Positions 47,164 through 57,811 are shown, numbered from the stretch's first letter. The stretch: 64,000 nucleotides of DNA from Makana sp044442725 (GCA_044442725.1 JBISJR010000001.1:1-64000), one strand, 5' to 3'. The notes: generated by a model not told the origin, from the letters alone. Numbers and translations are program-made.

Positions 47164-48546
47164 TCTAATAATTACAATATACTTTAATTATAAATAAAAT
47201 GCAACTTCTATTTATAAAAAATAAAATTAATTTTAAAAAAAAATTATATATTTTAAATAATAAAAAATTATTTTTAATAAATAAATTTATAAATTTTTAT
47301 AATTTTATAATATTTAATATAATTTTATTATTTTAAATATATATTAATTTTTTTAATTTTTAAAAATATTTTTTGAATAAAAATTAGTTATATCAATTAA
47401 TAATTAATATTATTTATTATTTTTAATATTAAATGGTAATTTAAATAAATTTAAAATAAAATTTTTAATTTAACTTTTATTTTAAAATCTTATTTTTTTA
47501 TAATTTATTTAACTTTACTTTATGTTTATTAAAAAATTAATAAATTTAAATTAAAATATTGAATAATCTTCATTTAATAAATAATACATTTTAATATTTA
47601 TTTCAATAAATAAAAATTTATTAAAATATATAAATATATATATTTATAATTTTTTAAATATATTTGTTACTTAATAATAATTAATTTTTAATATATAATT
47701 AATTTAATTTAATTTAGTAAAATAAAAACATTTTTAATATAAAAAATGTTTTTTATATTCAAATAATATTTAATTTAATTTAATAAAATTATTTATATTG
47801 ATAAATAATATTATTTTAATATAAATAATTTATATATAAATTAATTACTATTTAATTAATTAAATTTTTAAAATATTTAATAATTATTATAAATTTTTTT
47901 AACATTATTTAATTTAATAAAAATATTTATTAAATTATTATTTAAAATTAAATAATTTTTTTTATTTTAATATTTTTATTTTTTAAAATAAAATATTTTT
48001 ATTTATAATTGTATTATAAAATTAATAAATTAAATTATTTAATAAATATTAAAATTAATTACAAATATTAATAATATTAATTATTTTTTTTAATAATGAA
48101 ATATAATTATTATTATTTAATAAAATAAATAATAAATATATAAAAAATTAATTAATTTGTAATAAATATTATTAAAAAATTTATTATTTTATAAAAATTA
48201 ATATATTTAGTATAACTAAAATATTATATATTAATATATATTATTTTTTTTAATATATAATTATTAATTTAATATTTTTTTTAATTTATTATAAATATTT
48301 TTTAATAAATAAATAATTTAACATTAATTTTTTAAAAAAAAATTTTATTTTTTATAATATTTTAAAAATTTTTATATTTATTAAAATATTAATTTAATAA
48401 TACATTAAATTTTTAATATTATTAATATAATTTAATAATTATTATTAATTAATTTTTTAAAAATATAAATATTTATTTATTTAAATAATATATTTAAATA
48501 TATAAAAAAATAATTAATTATTTATTTTTTATAAAAAATAAATGTT
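47164..48546. other. 1.38-kb noncoding spacer between tRNA-fMet and aspS
   Basis: This is the longest gene-free stretch in the window. It is nearly pure A/T with frequent stops in all frames; I recognise no protein remnant or RNA gene. The only distinct structure is the hairpin at 47724-47753. It could be the scar of one or more eroded genes. It is also the kind of place where an unrecognised origin could lie, though I see no DnaA-box cluster. Confidence 0.6.
47724..47753. terminator. AT-rich hairpin in the tRNA-fMet-aspS spacer
   Basis: A 12-bp perfect stem (47724-47735 with 47742-47753) with a six-base loop contains a single G-C pair and runs of A and T on both sides. It resembles a bidirectional terminator, but no adjacent gene ends near it. 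Confidence 0.35.
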
Positions 48547-50265
48547 TTAATTTATAAAATTAGGAGATTCAGTCATAAGATCTACTGCATTAGTTGTTTT
48601 TGGAAATGCTATAACATCACGAATATTATTTGTTCCAGTTAAAAGCATAACTAAACGATCTAAACCTAATGCAATCCCTAAATGAGGCGGTGCTCCATAT
48701 TTTAAAGAATTAAGAAAAAATCCATATTTACTTTTTTGTTCATTTTTATTAATATTTAAAATTTTAAAAACAGCTTTTTGTATATTAATATTATTAATAC
48801 GAACTGAGCCACTTCCTATTTCATATCCATTAATTACTAAATCATAAGCATTTGAAATTGCTTTTTTAGGAAACATTATAAGATTTTTATAATCTATATT
48901 TTTTGGCGCAGTAAAAGGATGATGAAAAGATTTAATTTTTTTATCTGTTCCTTTATAAAACATTGGAAAATCCACAACCCATACTGGCTTCCAAGAATTA
49001 ATATTTGTTATATTTAAATCAAATCCAATTTTGTTACGTAAAAAACCTAAAGAATTATTAACATCATCTTTTTTACCTGAAATTATTAAAATAATATCAT
49101 TATTTTCTGATTTAGTTAAAGATATTATTTTTTTAATTATATTAAAATCTAAAATATTTTTAATTGATATTTTTATTCCATTTATACCAATATTTTTATT
49201 TTTTATTTTTATCCATATTAAATTATTTATTCCATATAATTTAATAAAATTATAATAATAATCAATTTTTTTTCTACTTAAATTTATACCTCCTGGAATT
49301 TTTAATGTTGATATTATAAAATTTTTGTTTTTATAAAAATTATAAAAAGAATTTATATTTTTATTTTTAAATAAATATGTTATGTTTATTAATTTCATAG
49401 GGTTTCTTAAATCTGGTTTATCAGAACCAAATTGATTAATAGATTCTTTATATGTAATTTTTTTAAAATTACCTATATTTATTCCATAAATATTTTTCCA
49501 TAAATTTTTAATCAATTTTTCTATTAAAAAATGTAATTTTGATAATTTAATAAAAGATGCTTCAATATCTATTTGTGTAAATTCTGGTTGTCTATCTGAT
49601 CTTAAGTCTTCATCACGAAAACATTTTACAATTTGATAATATTTATCAAATCCAGATAACATAAGTATTTGTTTAAATAATTGAGGAGATTGAGGTAATG
49701 CATAAAATTTGTTTTTATGTATTCTACTTGGAACAATATAATCTCTTGAACCCTCAGATGTAGATTTATTTAACATTGGTGTTTCAATATCAAGAAATTT
49801 TTTTGAATTCATAAAATTACGAATTAAATGAGATATTTTAGAACGAGTTTTTATTCTATATTTCATCTTATCACTTCTAAGATCAAGATATCTAAATTTC
49901 ATTCTTTGATCTTCACTATTGTTTTTATTAAAATCTATAGGAAATGGTTTAGATTTATTAATAATATTTAATTTAGTAGCTAAAACCTCTATTTTTCCTT
50001 TCATAATTTTATTATTTATATTTTTATTAGGTCTTTCTCTAACAATTCCTTTTATTTGAATGCAATATTCATTACGTAAATTTTCTGCTAAATTAAAAAT
50101 TTTTACTTTTTTGTTATCAAATATTATTTGAATAATACCTTCTACATCACGAAGATCTATAAATATAAGAGATCCTAAATTACGAAATTTGTCAACCCAG
50201 CCACATAATTTTACTTTTTGTCCAATATTAGACAAATTAACATCACCACAATATAAAGTACGCAT
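48547..50265 (-). CDS. aspS: Aspartyl-tRNA synthetase
   Basis: AspRS is a class IIb synthetase that charges tRNA-Asp. The 572-residue protein (590 in E. coli) has the OB-fold domain (VKLCGWVDKFRNLGSLIFID near 18), the flipping loop STSEGSRDYIVPSR near 168-181, motif 2 FRDEDLRSDRQPEFTQIDIE near 217-236, a shortened GAD insertion near 290-400, and motif 3 GLALGLDRLVMLLTG-type sequence near 530 followed by IRDVIAFPKTTNAVDLMTES. It is isolated, with long spacers on both sides. Confidence 0.97.
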   Translation of the reverse strand: MRTLYCGDVNLSNIGQKVKLCGWVDKFRNLGSLIFIDLRDVEGIIQIIFDNKKVKIFNLAENLRNEYCIQIKGIVRERPNKNINNKIMKGKIEVLATKLNIINKSKPFPIDFNKNNSEDQRMKFRYLDLRSDKMKYRIKTRSKISHLIRNFMNSKKFLDIETPMLNKSTSEGSRDYIVPSRIHKNKFYALPQSPQLFKQILMLSGFDKYYQIVKCFRDEDLRSDRQPEFTQIDIEASFIKLSKLHFLIEKLIKNLWKNIYGINIGNFKKITYKESINQFGSDKPDLRNPMKLINITYLFKNKNINSFYNFYKNKNFIISTLKIPGGINLSRKKIDYYYNFIKLYGINNLIWIKIKNKNIGINGIKISIKNILDFNIIKKIISLTKSENNDIILIISGKKDDVNNSLGFLRNKIGFDLNITNINSWKPVWVVDFPMFYKGTDKKIKSFHHPFTAPKNIDYKNLIMFPKKAISNAYDLVINGYEIGSGSVRINNINIQKAVFKILNINKNEQKSKYGFFLNSLKYGAPPHLGIALGLDRLVMLLTGTNNIRDVIAFPKTTNAVDLMTESPNFIN

Positions 50266-50467
50266 TTAAATATACTCTTAATAATAAATAATTATTTATA
50301 ATAAATTATTTAAATAGTAATTAATATTATTTGTTTATTAAATTTTAATTAAATTAAATTTATTTAAATTTATTTTAAATATTAATATTTAAAATTATTA
50401 TTATTAATAATATAATTAATTATTAAATAAAAATTTTTAAATTATATTTTAATTTTAAATTTAAAAG

Positions 50468-51943
50468 TTATTTATATTTGTTCCACAATCTATTATCTTT
50501 TTTAATCATTTTAAAAGATGAAATAGGGCCCCATGTTCCAGCTTTATAAGGTTTTGGTTTATCATTTTCTATGTTCCAAGCATCAATAATAGAATCTATC
50601 CATTTCCATGATTCTTCTATTTCTTCTTTACTTACAAAAAAATTTTGCATACCTTTCATTAATTCAAAAAATATACGATCATAATCATTTTCTATATTAC
50701 ATTTAATATTTTTTTTATTTAATTTAAAACTTAATTTATTATAATATAAATTATATATATTATCTAATCCTGTTATATTATTTAATATTTGAATATTTAT
50801 TTCTTCATTTGGTTGAATACGTATAGTTAATTTATTATTATTTAATTTTTCAAAATGTTCTTTAAATAAAGAAATAGAAGGTTTTTTAAAATAAATTACA
50901 ATTTCAGAATATTTATTTTTTAATCTTTTACCTGTTCTTAAATAAAAAGGAACTCCTGACCATTTTAAATTATCTATATTTACTCGTATAGATACAAAAG
51001 TTTCTGTTATACTGTTTTTATTTGCATTTTTTTCTTTAATATATCCAGGAACTTTTTTACCTTTTATAAAACCTGAAGTATATTGTCCTCTAACAGTTGT
51101 ATCTTTAAAATTACTATAATTAATAGGTCTAAGCGAACGTAAAATTTTAATTTTTTCATTTCTTATAAAATCATTAGTTAAATTTGTAGGTGGTGACATT
51201 GCTATTATAGTTAATATTTGTAACATATGACTTTGAACCATATCTCTCATTTGACCAACTTGATCAAAATAATTCCAACGATTTTCTATTCCAATTTCTT
51301 CAGAAATTGTAATTTGAACATGATCTATATTATTATTATTCCAGTTAGAAATAAATATAGAATTAGAAAAACGAAAAGCTAATAAATTTATTATAACTTT
51401 TTTGCATAAATAATGATCTATTCTGTAAATTTGTTTGTTATTGAAATATTTTGAAATTTGATTATTTATAATTTTATATGAAGATAAATTAAATCCTATT
51501 GGTTTTTCTATAACTATACAGCTTTTTTTATTATTTAATTTTGCTTTACCTAAACCTTTGCAAATGGATCCAAATGTTTTTGATGGCATTGCAAAATAAT
51601 TTATTGTTAATCTTTTGTTTTGATTTAATTTATTACCCAATATTTTAAAATATTTAGTTTTATTAATATCTAATTTGCAAAATTTTAATCTTTTACTAAA
51701 TTTTTTCCATAATACTTCATTAATTGGTTCTTTTATAAAAATTTTTAATGATTTTTTAACTGATTTTATATAATATTTAATATTCCAATTTATACGACTT
51801 ACTCCTATTATTTTTGTTTCTGGATGAATTAAATTTAATTTTTCTAATCTATATAATGATGGAAATAATTTACGAAAAGATAAATCACCTTTGGTTCCAA
51901 AAATAACTAAATCACAAGATTTAATTATTGATTTAACTGACAT
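50468..51943 (-). CDS. zwf: Glucose-6-phosphate 1-dehydrogenase
   Basis: Zwf oxidises glucose 6-phosphate to 6-phosphogluconolactone and makes NADPH, entering the pentose phosphate pathway. The 491-residue protein equals the E. coli length. The nucleotide-binding start is LVIFGTKGDLSFRKLFPSLY (residues about 12-31) and the active-site region is YRIDHYLCKK near 178-187, where the family has RIDHYLGKE; the Asp, His and first Lys are retained while Gly and Glu are changed to Cys and Lys. VPFYLRTGKRLKNKYSEI near 329 is conserved. Confidence 0.97.
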   Translation of the reverse strand: MSVKSIIKSCDLVIFGTKGDLSFRKLFPSLYRLEKLNLIHPETKIIGVSRINWNIKYYIKSVKKSLKIFIKEPINEVLWKKFSKRLKFCKLDINKTKYFKILGNKLNQNKRLTINYFAMPSKTFGSICKGLGKAKLNNKKSCIVIEKPIGFNLSSYKIINNQISKYFNNKQIYRIDHYLCKKVIINLLAFRFSNSIFISNWNNNNIDHVQITISEEIGIENRWNYFDQVGQMRDMVQSHMLQILTIIAMSPPTNLTNDFIRNEKIKILRSLRPINYSNFKDTTVRGQYTSGFIKGKKVPGYIKEKNANKNSITETFVSIRVNIDNLKWSGVPFYLRTGKRLKNKYSEIVIYFKKPSISLFKEHFEKLNNNKLTIRIQPNEEINIQILNNITGLDNIYNLYYNKLSFKLNKKNIKCNIENDYDRIFFELMKGMQNFFVSKEEIEESWKWIDSIIDAWNIENDKPKPYKAGTWGPISSFKMIKKDNRLWNKYK

Positions 51944-52067
51944 ATTTTTTCCTTTTTTTTTAATATATATATTTTATAATTAAAAATATATATTAAGAAA
52001 AATATTATGTTAATTAAAATTAATAATTTTAAATTTTAAATATTAATTTTTTTAAAAAAAATAAAAT

Positions 52068-53795
52068 TTACATTTTATTTGATGTTTTAATACCTAATAA
52101 ATTTAATCCTAATTTTAAAGTTTTTCTTGTAAGTAATATTAATTGAATTCTACTATTAATTATATTTAAATTTTTAGAATTAATAATAGAACATTTTTCA
52201 TAAAATAAGGAAAATAATACAGAAAGATTATAAAGATAAGAACATAAAATATTAGGTTTTACATTTTTATAAACTAAAATTATTGTTTCTTCAAATTGAA
52301 TTAATTTAATAGCTAAATTTATTTCAAATTTTTCTTTTATTTTTATTTTACATATATGAATTTTTTTATTTTTAAAATTACGTTCTAATATTGAAGAAAT
52401 TCTAGCATATGCATATTGAATATATATAGATGTATTACCATCAAAATTTAAAATATTATTCCAATTAAATATATAATTATTAATACGATTTCTAGATAAA
52501 TCATTATATTTTATTGAACCAATACCAACTATTTTAGATAACTTTTCAAGTTCATTATCTTTTATATTAGGATTTTTATTTAAAATAAAAATTTTTGCAC
52601 GCAATATAGATTCATTTAAAAATTTTATAAGTTTTATATTATAACCATCTCTTGTTTTAAATGGTTTTCCATTATATTTTAACATCATTCCAAACATATA
52701 ATGTTTCATATAAATATTTTTAGGTACATATCCAGCTTTTTTTACTATTGTAAAAACTTGAAGTAAATGTTTATTTTGACGAGAATCAACAAAATATATA
52801 ATTTTATCAGATTTTAAAACTTTATATCTGTATTTTGCACAAGCAATATCAATAGCACTATATAAATATGATCCATCTTTTTTTTTAATAACAACTCCCA
52901 TTTTATCACCATTTTTATTTTTAAATTCATTAAGAAAAATTATAATATTACCATTATCATTTATAGCTATTTTTTTTTTAATTAAATCATCAATAATATT
53001 AGGTAATAAATTACTATAAAAACTTTCACTAATTATATCATTATATGATAATGTAATATTAAGTTTATTATAAATTTTTTGATTTTTATTTATACTATCA
53101 AATAAAATTTTTTTCCATAAATTTATACAAAATTTATCTTTATTTTGTAATTTTATTAAATATTTTCTTGATGTTTTATAAAAAAATGAATTTTTGATGT
53201 AATTCATTTTTGCTAAACGATAGAAATTTTCTAAGTAAGAAATTTTTATTTCTGATTTTTCAATTTTTCTTTTCACTATGTATGCAATTAACATTCCAAA
53301 TTGCTCTCCCCAATCCCCTATATGATTAGATTTTATAACATTTAATCCTAAAAATGACATAATTCTATAATAAGAATCACCTATAATTGTTGATCTTAAA
53401 TGACCTACATGCATTTCTTTTGCTATATTTGGAGAAGAATAATCTATTACTATATTTTTAGATTTTAATTTTTTTATTCCAATTCTATTATATAAAATAT
53501 AATTTGAAACTAAATATTCTATAAATTTTGTATTTATAAAAAAATTAATAAAACCTGGATATATAATATCAATTTTATTAATTATACCTTTCAATTCAAT
53601 AAAATAAATTAATTTTTTTGACAAAATAATATAATTAATTCCAAATTTTTTAGAAATTAATATAATAAAACTTGATTGATAATGTCCAAATTTTTCAATA
53701 TTTGTTTGATTTAGGTTTATTGAATAATTATTTTTTAATCCAAAAAATAATAAAACTTTTTTAATTTTTTTAGAAATTAATTTATTAATATTCAA
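52068..53795 (-). CDS. argS: Arginyl-tRNA synthetase
   Basis: ArgRS is a class I synthetase. The 575-residue protein (577 in E. coli) has the additional N-terminal domain (MNINKLISKKIKKVLLFFGL), the HIGH-type motif in YSSPNIAKEMHVGHLRSTII near residues 119-138 and NHIGDWGEQFGMLIAY near 156. The C-terminal anticodon domain with YIQYAYARISSILERNF near 450 and LLTRKTLKLGLNLLGI near 553 is intact. As in E. coli ArgRS the KMSKS motif is not obvious; FKTRDGYNIKLI near 375 lies in its place. Confidence 0.96.
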   Translation of the reverse strand: MNINKLISKKIKKVLLFFGLKNNYSINLNQTNIEKFGHYQSSFIILISKKFGINYIILSKKLIYFIELKGIINKIDIIYPGFINFFINTKFIEYLVSNYILYNRIGIKKLKSKNIVIDYSSPNIAKEMHVGHLRSTIIGDSYYRIMSFLGLNVIKSNHIGDWGEQFGMLIAYIVKRKIEKSEIKISYLENFYRLAKMNYIKNSFFYKTSRKYLIKLQNKDKFCINLWKKILFDSINKNQKIYNKLNITLSYNDIISESFYSNLLPNIIDDLIKKKIAINDNGNIIIFLNEFKNKNGDKMGVVIKKKDGSYLYSAIDIACAKYRYKVLKSDKIIYFVDSRQNKHLLQVFTIVKKAGYVPKNIYMKHYMFGMMLKYNGKPFKTRDGYNIKLIKFLNESILRAKIFILNKNPNIKDNELEKLSKIVGIGSIKYNDLSRNRINNYIFNWNNILNFDGNTSIYIQYAYARISSILERNFKNKKIHICKIKIKEKFEINLAIKLIQFEETIILVYKNVKPNILCSYLYNLSVLFSLFYEKCSIINSKNLNIINSRIQLILLTRKTLKLGLNLLGIKTSNKM

Positions 53796-54043
53796 TATAT
53801 TTCCTTATTTTTAAAATTTTATTAGAATTTATTTAATTATTTATTTATAAATTAATTTTAAATTTGAAATTGATTTATAAATTAATTTACTTGTTTAAAT
53901 ATAATTTATAATTTAATATGTATTATTAATAATTAAAATATTAATAATATAAATTTGAAATTTAATAAAATAAAATAATATAATATTTATATTTTTAATT
54001 TAATTTAATTTTTATTAAAATAGTTTAAATTTAAATAATAAAT

Positions 54044-55711
54044 ATGAAAAAAAAATTAATTACAAGTGCTTTTCCATATATTAATGGAATTAAACATATA
54101 GGTAATTTAATAGGATCAATATTACCTGCTGATATATGTGCAAGATATTTTCGTCAACAAAAATATAATGTATTATTTATATGTGGTACAGATGAACATG
54201 GAACACCGGCTGAAATAGGTGCAATTAAAAAAAAAATTAATATTAATGAATATTGTAAAAAATATTTTTTTTTACAAAAAAATATTTATAAAAAATTTGA
54301 TATTAGTTTTGATTTTTTTGGTAGAACATCTTCTTTATTTAATCATAATTTTGTAAAGAATATTTTTAAAACTTTAGATAAAAATGGATTTATTTTTTCT
54401 GATAATATTAAACAAATATATTCTGTTGATGATAAAATATTTTTACCTGATCGTTATATTGAAGGAAAATGTCCATTTTGTAATTTTTATAATGCACGTG
54501 GTGATCAATGTGATAATTGTGGTTCTATTATTAATACTAATGAATTAATACAACCTAGATCTGTTATATCTCCTTTTAGTACTTTAAAAATATTAAATAG
54601 TAAACATTTATTTTTTAATTTTAAAAAAATAGAAAATAAATTAAAATATTGGATTAAAAAAAATTCTAATTGGTCTTCAACAGTAAAAGGAATTTCAAAA
54701 AAATGGATAAAAGAAAAAATTAAACCAAGATGTATAACAAGAGATTTGATATGGGGTGTTAAAGTACCAAAATTAGGATTTGAAAATAAAGTTTTTTATG
54801 TATGGTTTGATGCAATTTTAGGATATGTTAGTTTAACTAAAGAATGGTCATTTAAAAATAATAAATCATGGAAAAAATGGTGGAAAAATAGAAAAAAAGT
54901 TGATTTAATACAATTTATGGCAAAAGATAATGTTTTTTTTCATACAATATTTTTACCATCTATATTTATGGCTACAAAAAAAAATTGGACTTTACCAACT
55001 ATTATAAAAGGATTAAATTGGTTAACATATGAAGGTAAAAAATTTTCTACAAGTTTAAATCATGGTATATTTACAGATAAAGCTCTTAATATTTTTTCAT
55101 CAGATTATTGGAGATATACTCTTTTTTTTATGATTCCAGAATCTAATGATTCTGATTTTTCTTTTGATTTGATGTCTAATATAATAAATAATTTATCAAA
55201 TAATCTTGGAAATTTTGTTAATAGATTAACATCTGTTATAATTAAAAATTATAATGGTATTCTTAATAATGGATATATTCCAGATAATAAATTAATAAAT
55301 ATTATTATAAAATATATTTATAAATATGATTATTTTATGCATAAATTAGAATATAGAAAATCAGGCAATATTATGATTAAAATGTGGAAATTAGGTAATA
55401 AATATTTTACTAAAAAAAAACCTTGGTTAAAAAAAAAAAATTCAATAAATAATATTAATATTTTAAAAAATTGTTTATGGTTAATTTTTGTATATAGTTG
55501 TATTTTATATCCAATAGCACCTAATATTTCTTTAAATATAAAAAATATTTTACCTGTTAATAAAAATTATTGGCCAAATTCAAAATTATTTTTTAAACAA
55601 TATTGGTTATTAAATAAAATCAAAATTAAATCATTTTCTAAACATTTAATTAATAAAATTAATAAAAAAGAAGTTTGTAAATTAAAAAAACTTTTTTCAT
55701 ATAAAATATAA
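54044..55711 (+). CDS. metG: Methionyl-tRNA synthetase, not of the E. coli type
   Basis: MetRS charges both initiator and elongator tRNA-Met. The 555-residue protein starts ITSAFPYINGIKHIGNLIGS (HIGN motif, residues about 6-25), has a four-cysteine knuckle CPFCNFYNARGDQCDNCG near 144-161 and a KFSTS signature near 333-337. E. coli MetRS instead has HLGH, KMSKS and ISRDAPYFG. Here RCITRDLIWGVKVP, KVFYVWFDAILGYVS and KFSTSLNHGIFTDKAL resemble, from memory, the MetRS of many Alphaproteobacteria, which also share ARGDQCDNCG and the absence of a C-terminal dimerisation domain. Base composition is as AT-rich as the neighbours, so any transfer is old. It is divergent from argS. Confidence 0.9.
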   Translation: MKKKLITSAFPYINGIKHIGNLIGSILPADICARYFRQQKYNVLFICGTDEHGTPAEIGAIKKKININEYCKKYFFLQKNIYKKFDISFDFFGRTSSLFNHNFVKNIFKTLDKNGFIFSDNIKQIYSVDDKIFLPDRYIEGKCPFCNFYNARGDQCDNCGSIINTNELIQPRSVISPFSTLKILNSKHLFFNFKKIENKLKYWIKKNSNWSSTVKGISKKWIKEKIKPRCITRDLIWGVKVPKLGFENKVFYVWFDAILGYVSLTKEWSFKNNKSWKKWWKNRKKVDLIQFMAKDNVFFHTIFLPSIFMATKKNWTLPTIIKGLNWLTYEGKKFSTSLNHGIFTDKALNIFSSDYWRYTLFFMIPESNDSDFSFDLMSNIINNLSNNLGNFVNRLTSVIIKNYNGILNNGYIPDNKLINIIIKYIYKYDYFMHKLEYRKSGNIMIKMWKLGNKYFTKKKPWLKKKNSINNINILKNCLWLIFVYSCILYPIAPNISLNIKNILPVNKNYWPNSKLFFKQYWLLNKIKIKSFSKHLINKINKKEVCKLKKLFSYKI

Positions 55712-55766
55712 ATTATTTAATAAAATTAATTTTATATATTTAATAATATTTAAAATATTTTAAATA

Positions 55767-56729
55767 TTATGAAAGTTTATATATTGTTTGTAACATTTCA
55801 TCATTTAATGTTTTTTTAATATTTTTTATTGCATCAATTATATTATAATGTATTATTTTATTATTTTTAATACCTATACAACAATTTTTGTATCCATTTA
55901 AAAAAAGTTTAATAGAATAAATTCCCATTCTTGAAGCTAAAATTCTATCATAAGCAATAGGATTACCTCCTCTTTGTACATGACCAAGAACAGTTGCTCT
56001 TGTTTCTATTCCTGTTTCTTTTTCTATATATTTTTCTAATTCATGAATATTACAAATATGTTCAGTAATTATTATTAATGCATGTTTTTTTATTTTATTT
56101 ATATAATTTTTAATTCTAGTTACTATTTTTTTTGGTTCAAAATTTAATTCATGATATATTATAAATTCGCAACCACTAGCAACAGCAGCTGATACAGTTA
56201 AATCACTACAATATCTACCCATAACTTCTACAATAGATATTCTATTATGTGATTTAGATGTATCACGTAATTTGTCAATAGATTTAATAATAGTTTCTAA
56301 TGCTGTAAAGTATCCTATTGTATAATCAGTACCATAAATATCATTATCAATTGTACCAGGTAAACATATACATGAAAAACCCATATCATTTATTTTTTTT
56401 GCACCAATATAAGACCCATTTCCTCCTATTACTATTAAATATTCTATACCTAAATTTATTAAATTATTTATAGCAATTAAACGATTTTTTTTTTTTTTAA
56501 ATCCTATAAATCTTGCTGATCCTAAGAATGTACCACCTGTATTAATAATATCAGAAACAGAACTTTTATAAAGTTTTAGTATTTTTGAATTAAATAAACC
56601 AAAATAACCGTCATAAATACCATAAACCTGCAATCCTTTAGAGATCCCATAATAAACTATGCTTCTAATAGCAGCATTCATTCCAGGAGAATCTCCGCCA
56701 CTTGTAAGAATACCTATTTTTTTAATCAT
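55767..56729 (-). CDS. pfkA: ATP-dependent 6-phosphofructokinase
   Basis: PfkA commits fructose 6-phosphate to glycolysis. The 320-residue protein has the E. coli length. The ATP site is ILTSGGDSPGMNAAIRSIVY (residues about 7-26), the catalytic aspartate lies in CLPGTIDNDIYGTDYTIG near 122-139 and the sugar site in VEVMGRYCSDLTV near 167-179, with GHVQRGGNPIAYDR near 245-258. It is convergent with metG after 55 bases and divergent from the cold-shock gene. Confidence 0.97.
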   Translation of the reverse strand: MIKKIGILTSGGDSPGMNAAIRSIVYYGISKGLQVYGIYDGYFGLFNSKILKLYKSSVSDIINTGGTFLGSARFIGFKKKKNRLIAINNLINLGIEYLIVIGGNGSYIGAKKINDMGFSCICLPGTIDNDIYGTDYTIGYFTALETIIKSIDKLRDTSKSHNRISIVEVMGRYCSDLTVSAAVASGCEFIIYHELNFEPKKIVTRIKNYINKIKKHALIIITEHICNIHELEKYIEKETGIETRATVLGHVQRGGNPIAYDRILASRMGIYSIKLFLNGYKNCCIGIKNNKIIHYNIIDAIKNIKKTLNDEMLQTIYKLS

Positions 56730-56962
56730 AAATTGCTCTTTAATTTTAAAATTTGTAATATTTAATTATTTATAAAAATATTTATTAATTATTTTAATAA
56801 TTAATATTATATTATTAAATAATATTTATTCAATTATTTATATATTTTAATTATAAATATTATTATATTTTATAAATTTTTAAATTAAATATTTACAAAA
56901 TAATATTTTTTATATTTAAATTTAATTATATATATTTATATTATTGATTTTTAAAAAAATAC

Positions 56963-57174
56963 TTGATATTTTTATAAAAGTATGTAATAAAAATTTAAAT
57001 TTAAATGAGGTACGATTTTGTATATGAGTATTAATTTGTCAAAGAAACTTTTAGAAAAAAATAAAAATTTCTTATAACCACTTCTCTACAGATTCTTATC
57101 TTAATTCCTAAAACAATATAATTATTATAATAAATATTGTTTAAATTTAAATAAAATTATAAAGGAAATCAAAT
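56963..57174 (+). promoter_or_regulatory. Promoter and long 5' leader of the cold-shock gene
   Basis: A possible promoter is TTGATA at 56963-56968 with TAATAA at 56985-56990 after 16 bases. From about 57000 to 57120 the sequence is visibly richer in G and C than other spacers. It includes a small hairpin (aagaaa 57042-57047 with tttctt 57068-57073) and a nine-codon open frame MRYDFVYEY (57005-57034). Long structured leaders are typical of cold-shock genes, where they act as temperature-responsive elements; function here is inferred. Confidence 0.5.
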
Positions 57175-57384
57175 ATGTCAAAGATAAAAGGTCAAGTGAA
57201 ATGGTTTAATGAATCTAAAGGTTTTGGTTTTATTACCCCAACAGACGGTAGTAAAGATGTTTTTGTTCATTTTTCTGCTATTCAAGGTAGTGGATTTAAA
57301 ACTTTAACAGAAGGACAAAATGTTGAATTTGAAATTCAAGATGGTCAAAAAGGTCCTTCAGCTATAAATGTAACAACTATATAA
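57175..57384 (+). CDS. cspC: Cold-shock protein (CspC/CspE type)
   Basis: Csp proteins are single-domain RNA chaperones that melt RNA secondary structure. The 69-residue product has the two RNA-binding motifs KGFGFITP (residues about 15-22) and VFVHFSAI (about 29-36) and the ending GPSAINVTTI. Compared with E. coli it is closest to CspC and CspE, both constitutive; they cannot be told apart here. It is the least AT-biased protein gene of the window and has a strong aagga ribosome-binding site (57162-57166), both signs of high expression. A terminator follows. Confidence 0.93.
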   Translation: MSKIKGQVKWFNESKGFGFITPTDGSKDVFVHFSAIQGSGFKTLTEGQNVEFEIQDGQKGPSAINVTTI

Positions 57385-57434
57385 TATTTTAATTTTAAAT
57401 AGTTTTTTATTAAATTTAAAATTATTATAAAAGT

Positions 57435-57464
57435 ACCCCATTAAATAAATAATCATAATGGGGT
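57435..57464 (+). terminator. Rho-independent terminator of the cold-shock gene
   Basis: A nine-base-pair stem (57435-57443 with 57456-57464) with a CCCC/GGGG core and a 12-base loop lies 50 bases after the stop codon. It is one of the few GC-containing hairpins in the window. Confidence 0.85.
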
Positions 57465-57811
57465 CTAATTTATAAAATAAATAATATATTATTATTTAAA
57501 TAATTTTAATTAAAATTATTTTTTTATAAAATTTATTTAAATTTTTAATTATTTTAATAAATTAATATTTAATATTTATATTTTAAAATTAAAATTAATA
57601 AATAAATAAAATTTATTATTTTTTTTATTTATATATTAATAATTATATTTATATATTTATATATTTAAAATATTTTAAATTAAAATTTTTAATAAAATTA
57701 ATTAATATTTATAATTGTAAAATATATTTATTTATAAATATTTTTAAAATATTAAATAAATAAAATTTAATATTTTAAAATATTAAGTTTTATATTATAA
57801 TTTAGGACAAA
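57465..57811. other. Noncoding spacer before thrS
   Basis: This AT-only stretch, 347 bases, sits where the N-terminal half of a full-length thrS would begin. I see no codons resembling the TGS or editing domains of ThrRS in it. Confidence 0.6.

Noticed and set aside
47164..48546. Replication origin in the long spacer
   Set aside because: I could not find a cluster of DnaA boxes (TTATCCACA-like), and dnaA, dnaN and gidA are not adjacent.
57005..57034. Nine-codon open frame MRYDFVYEY as a regulatory leader peptide
   Set aside because: There is no clear ribosome-binding site and nothing ties it to a known leader; it is mentioned only as part of the leader.
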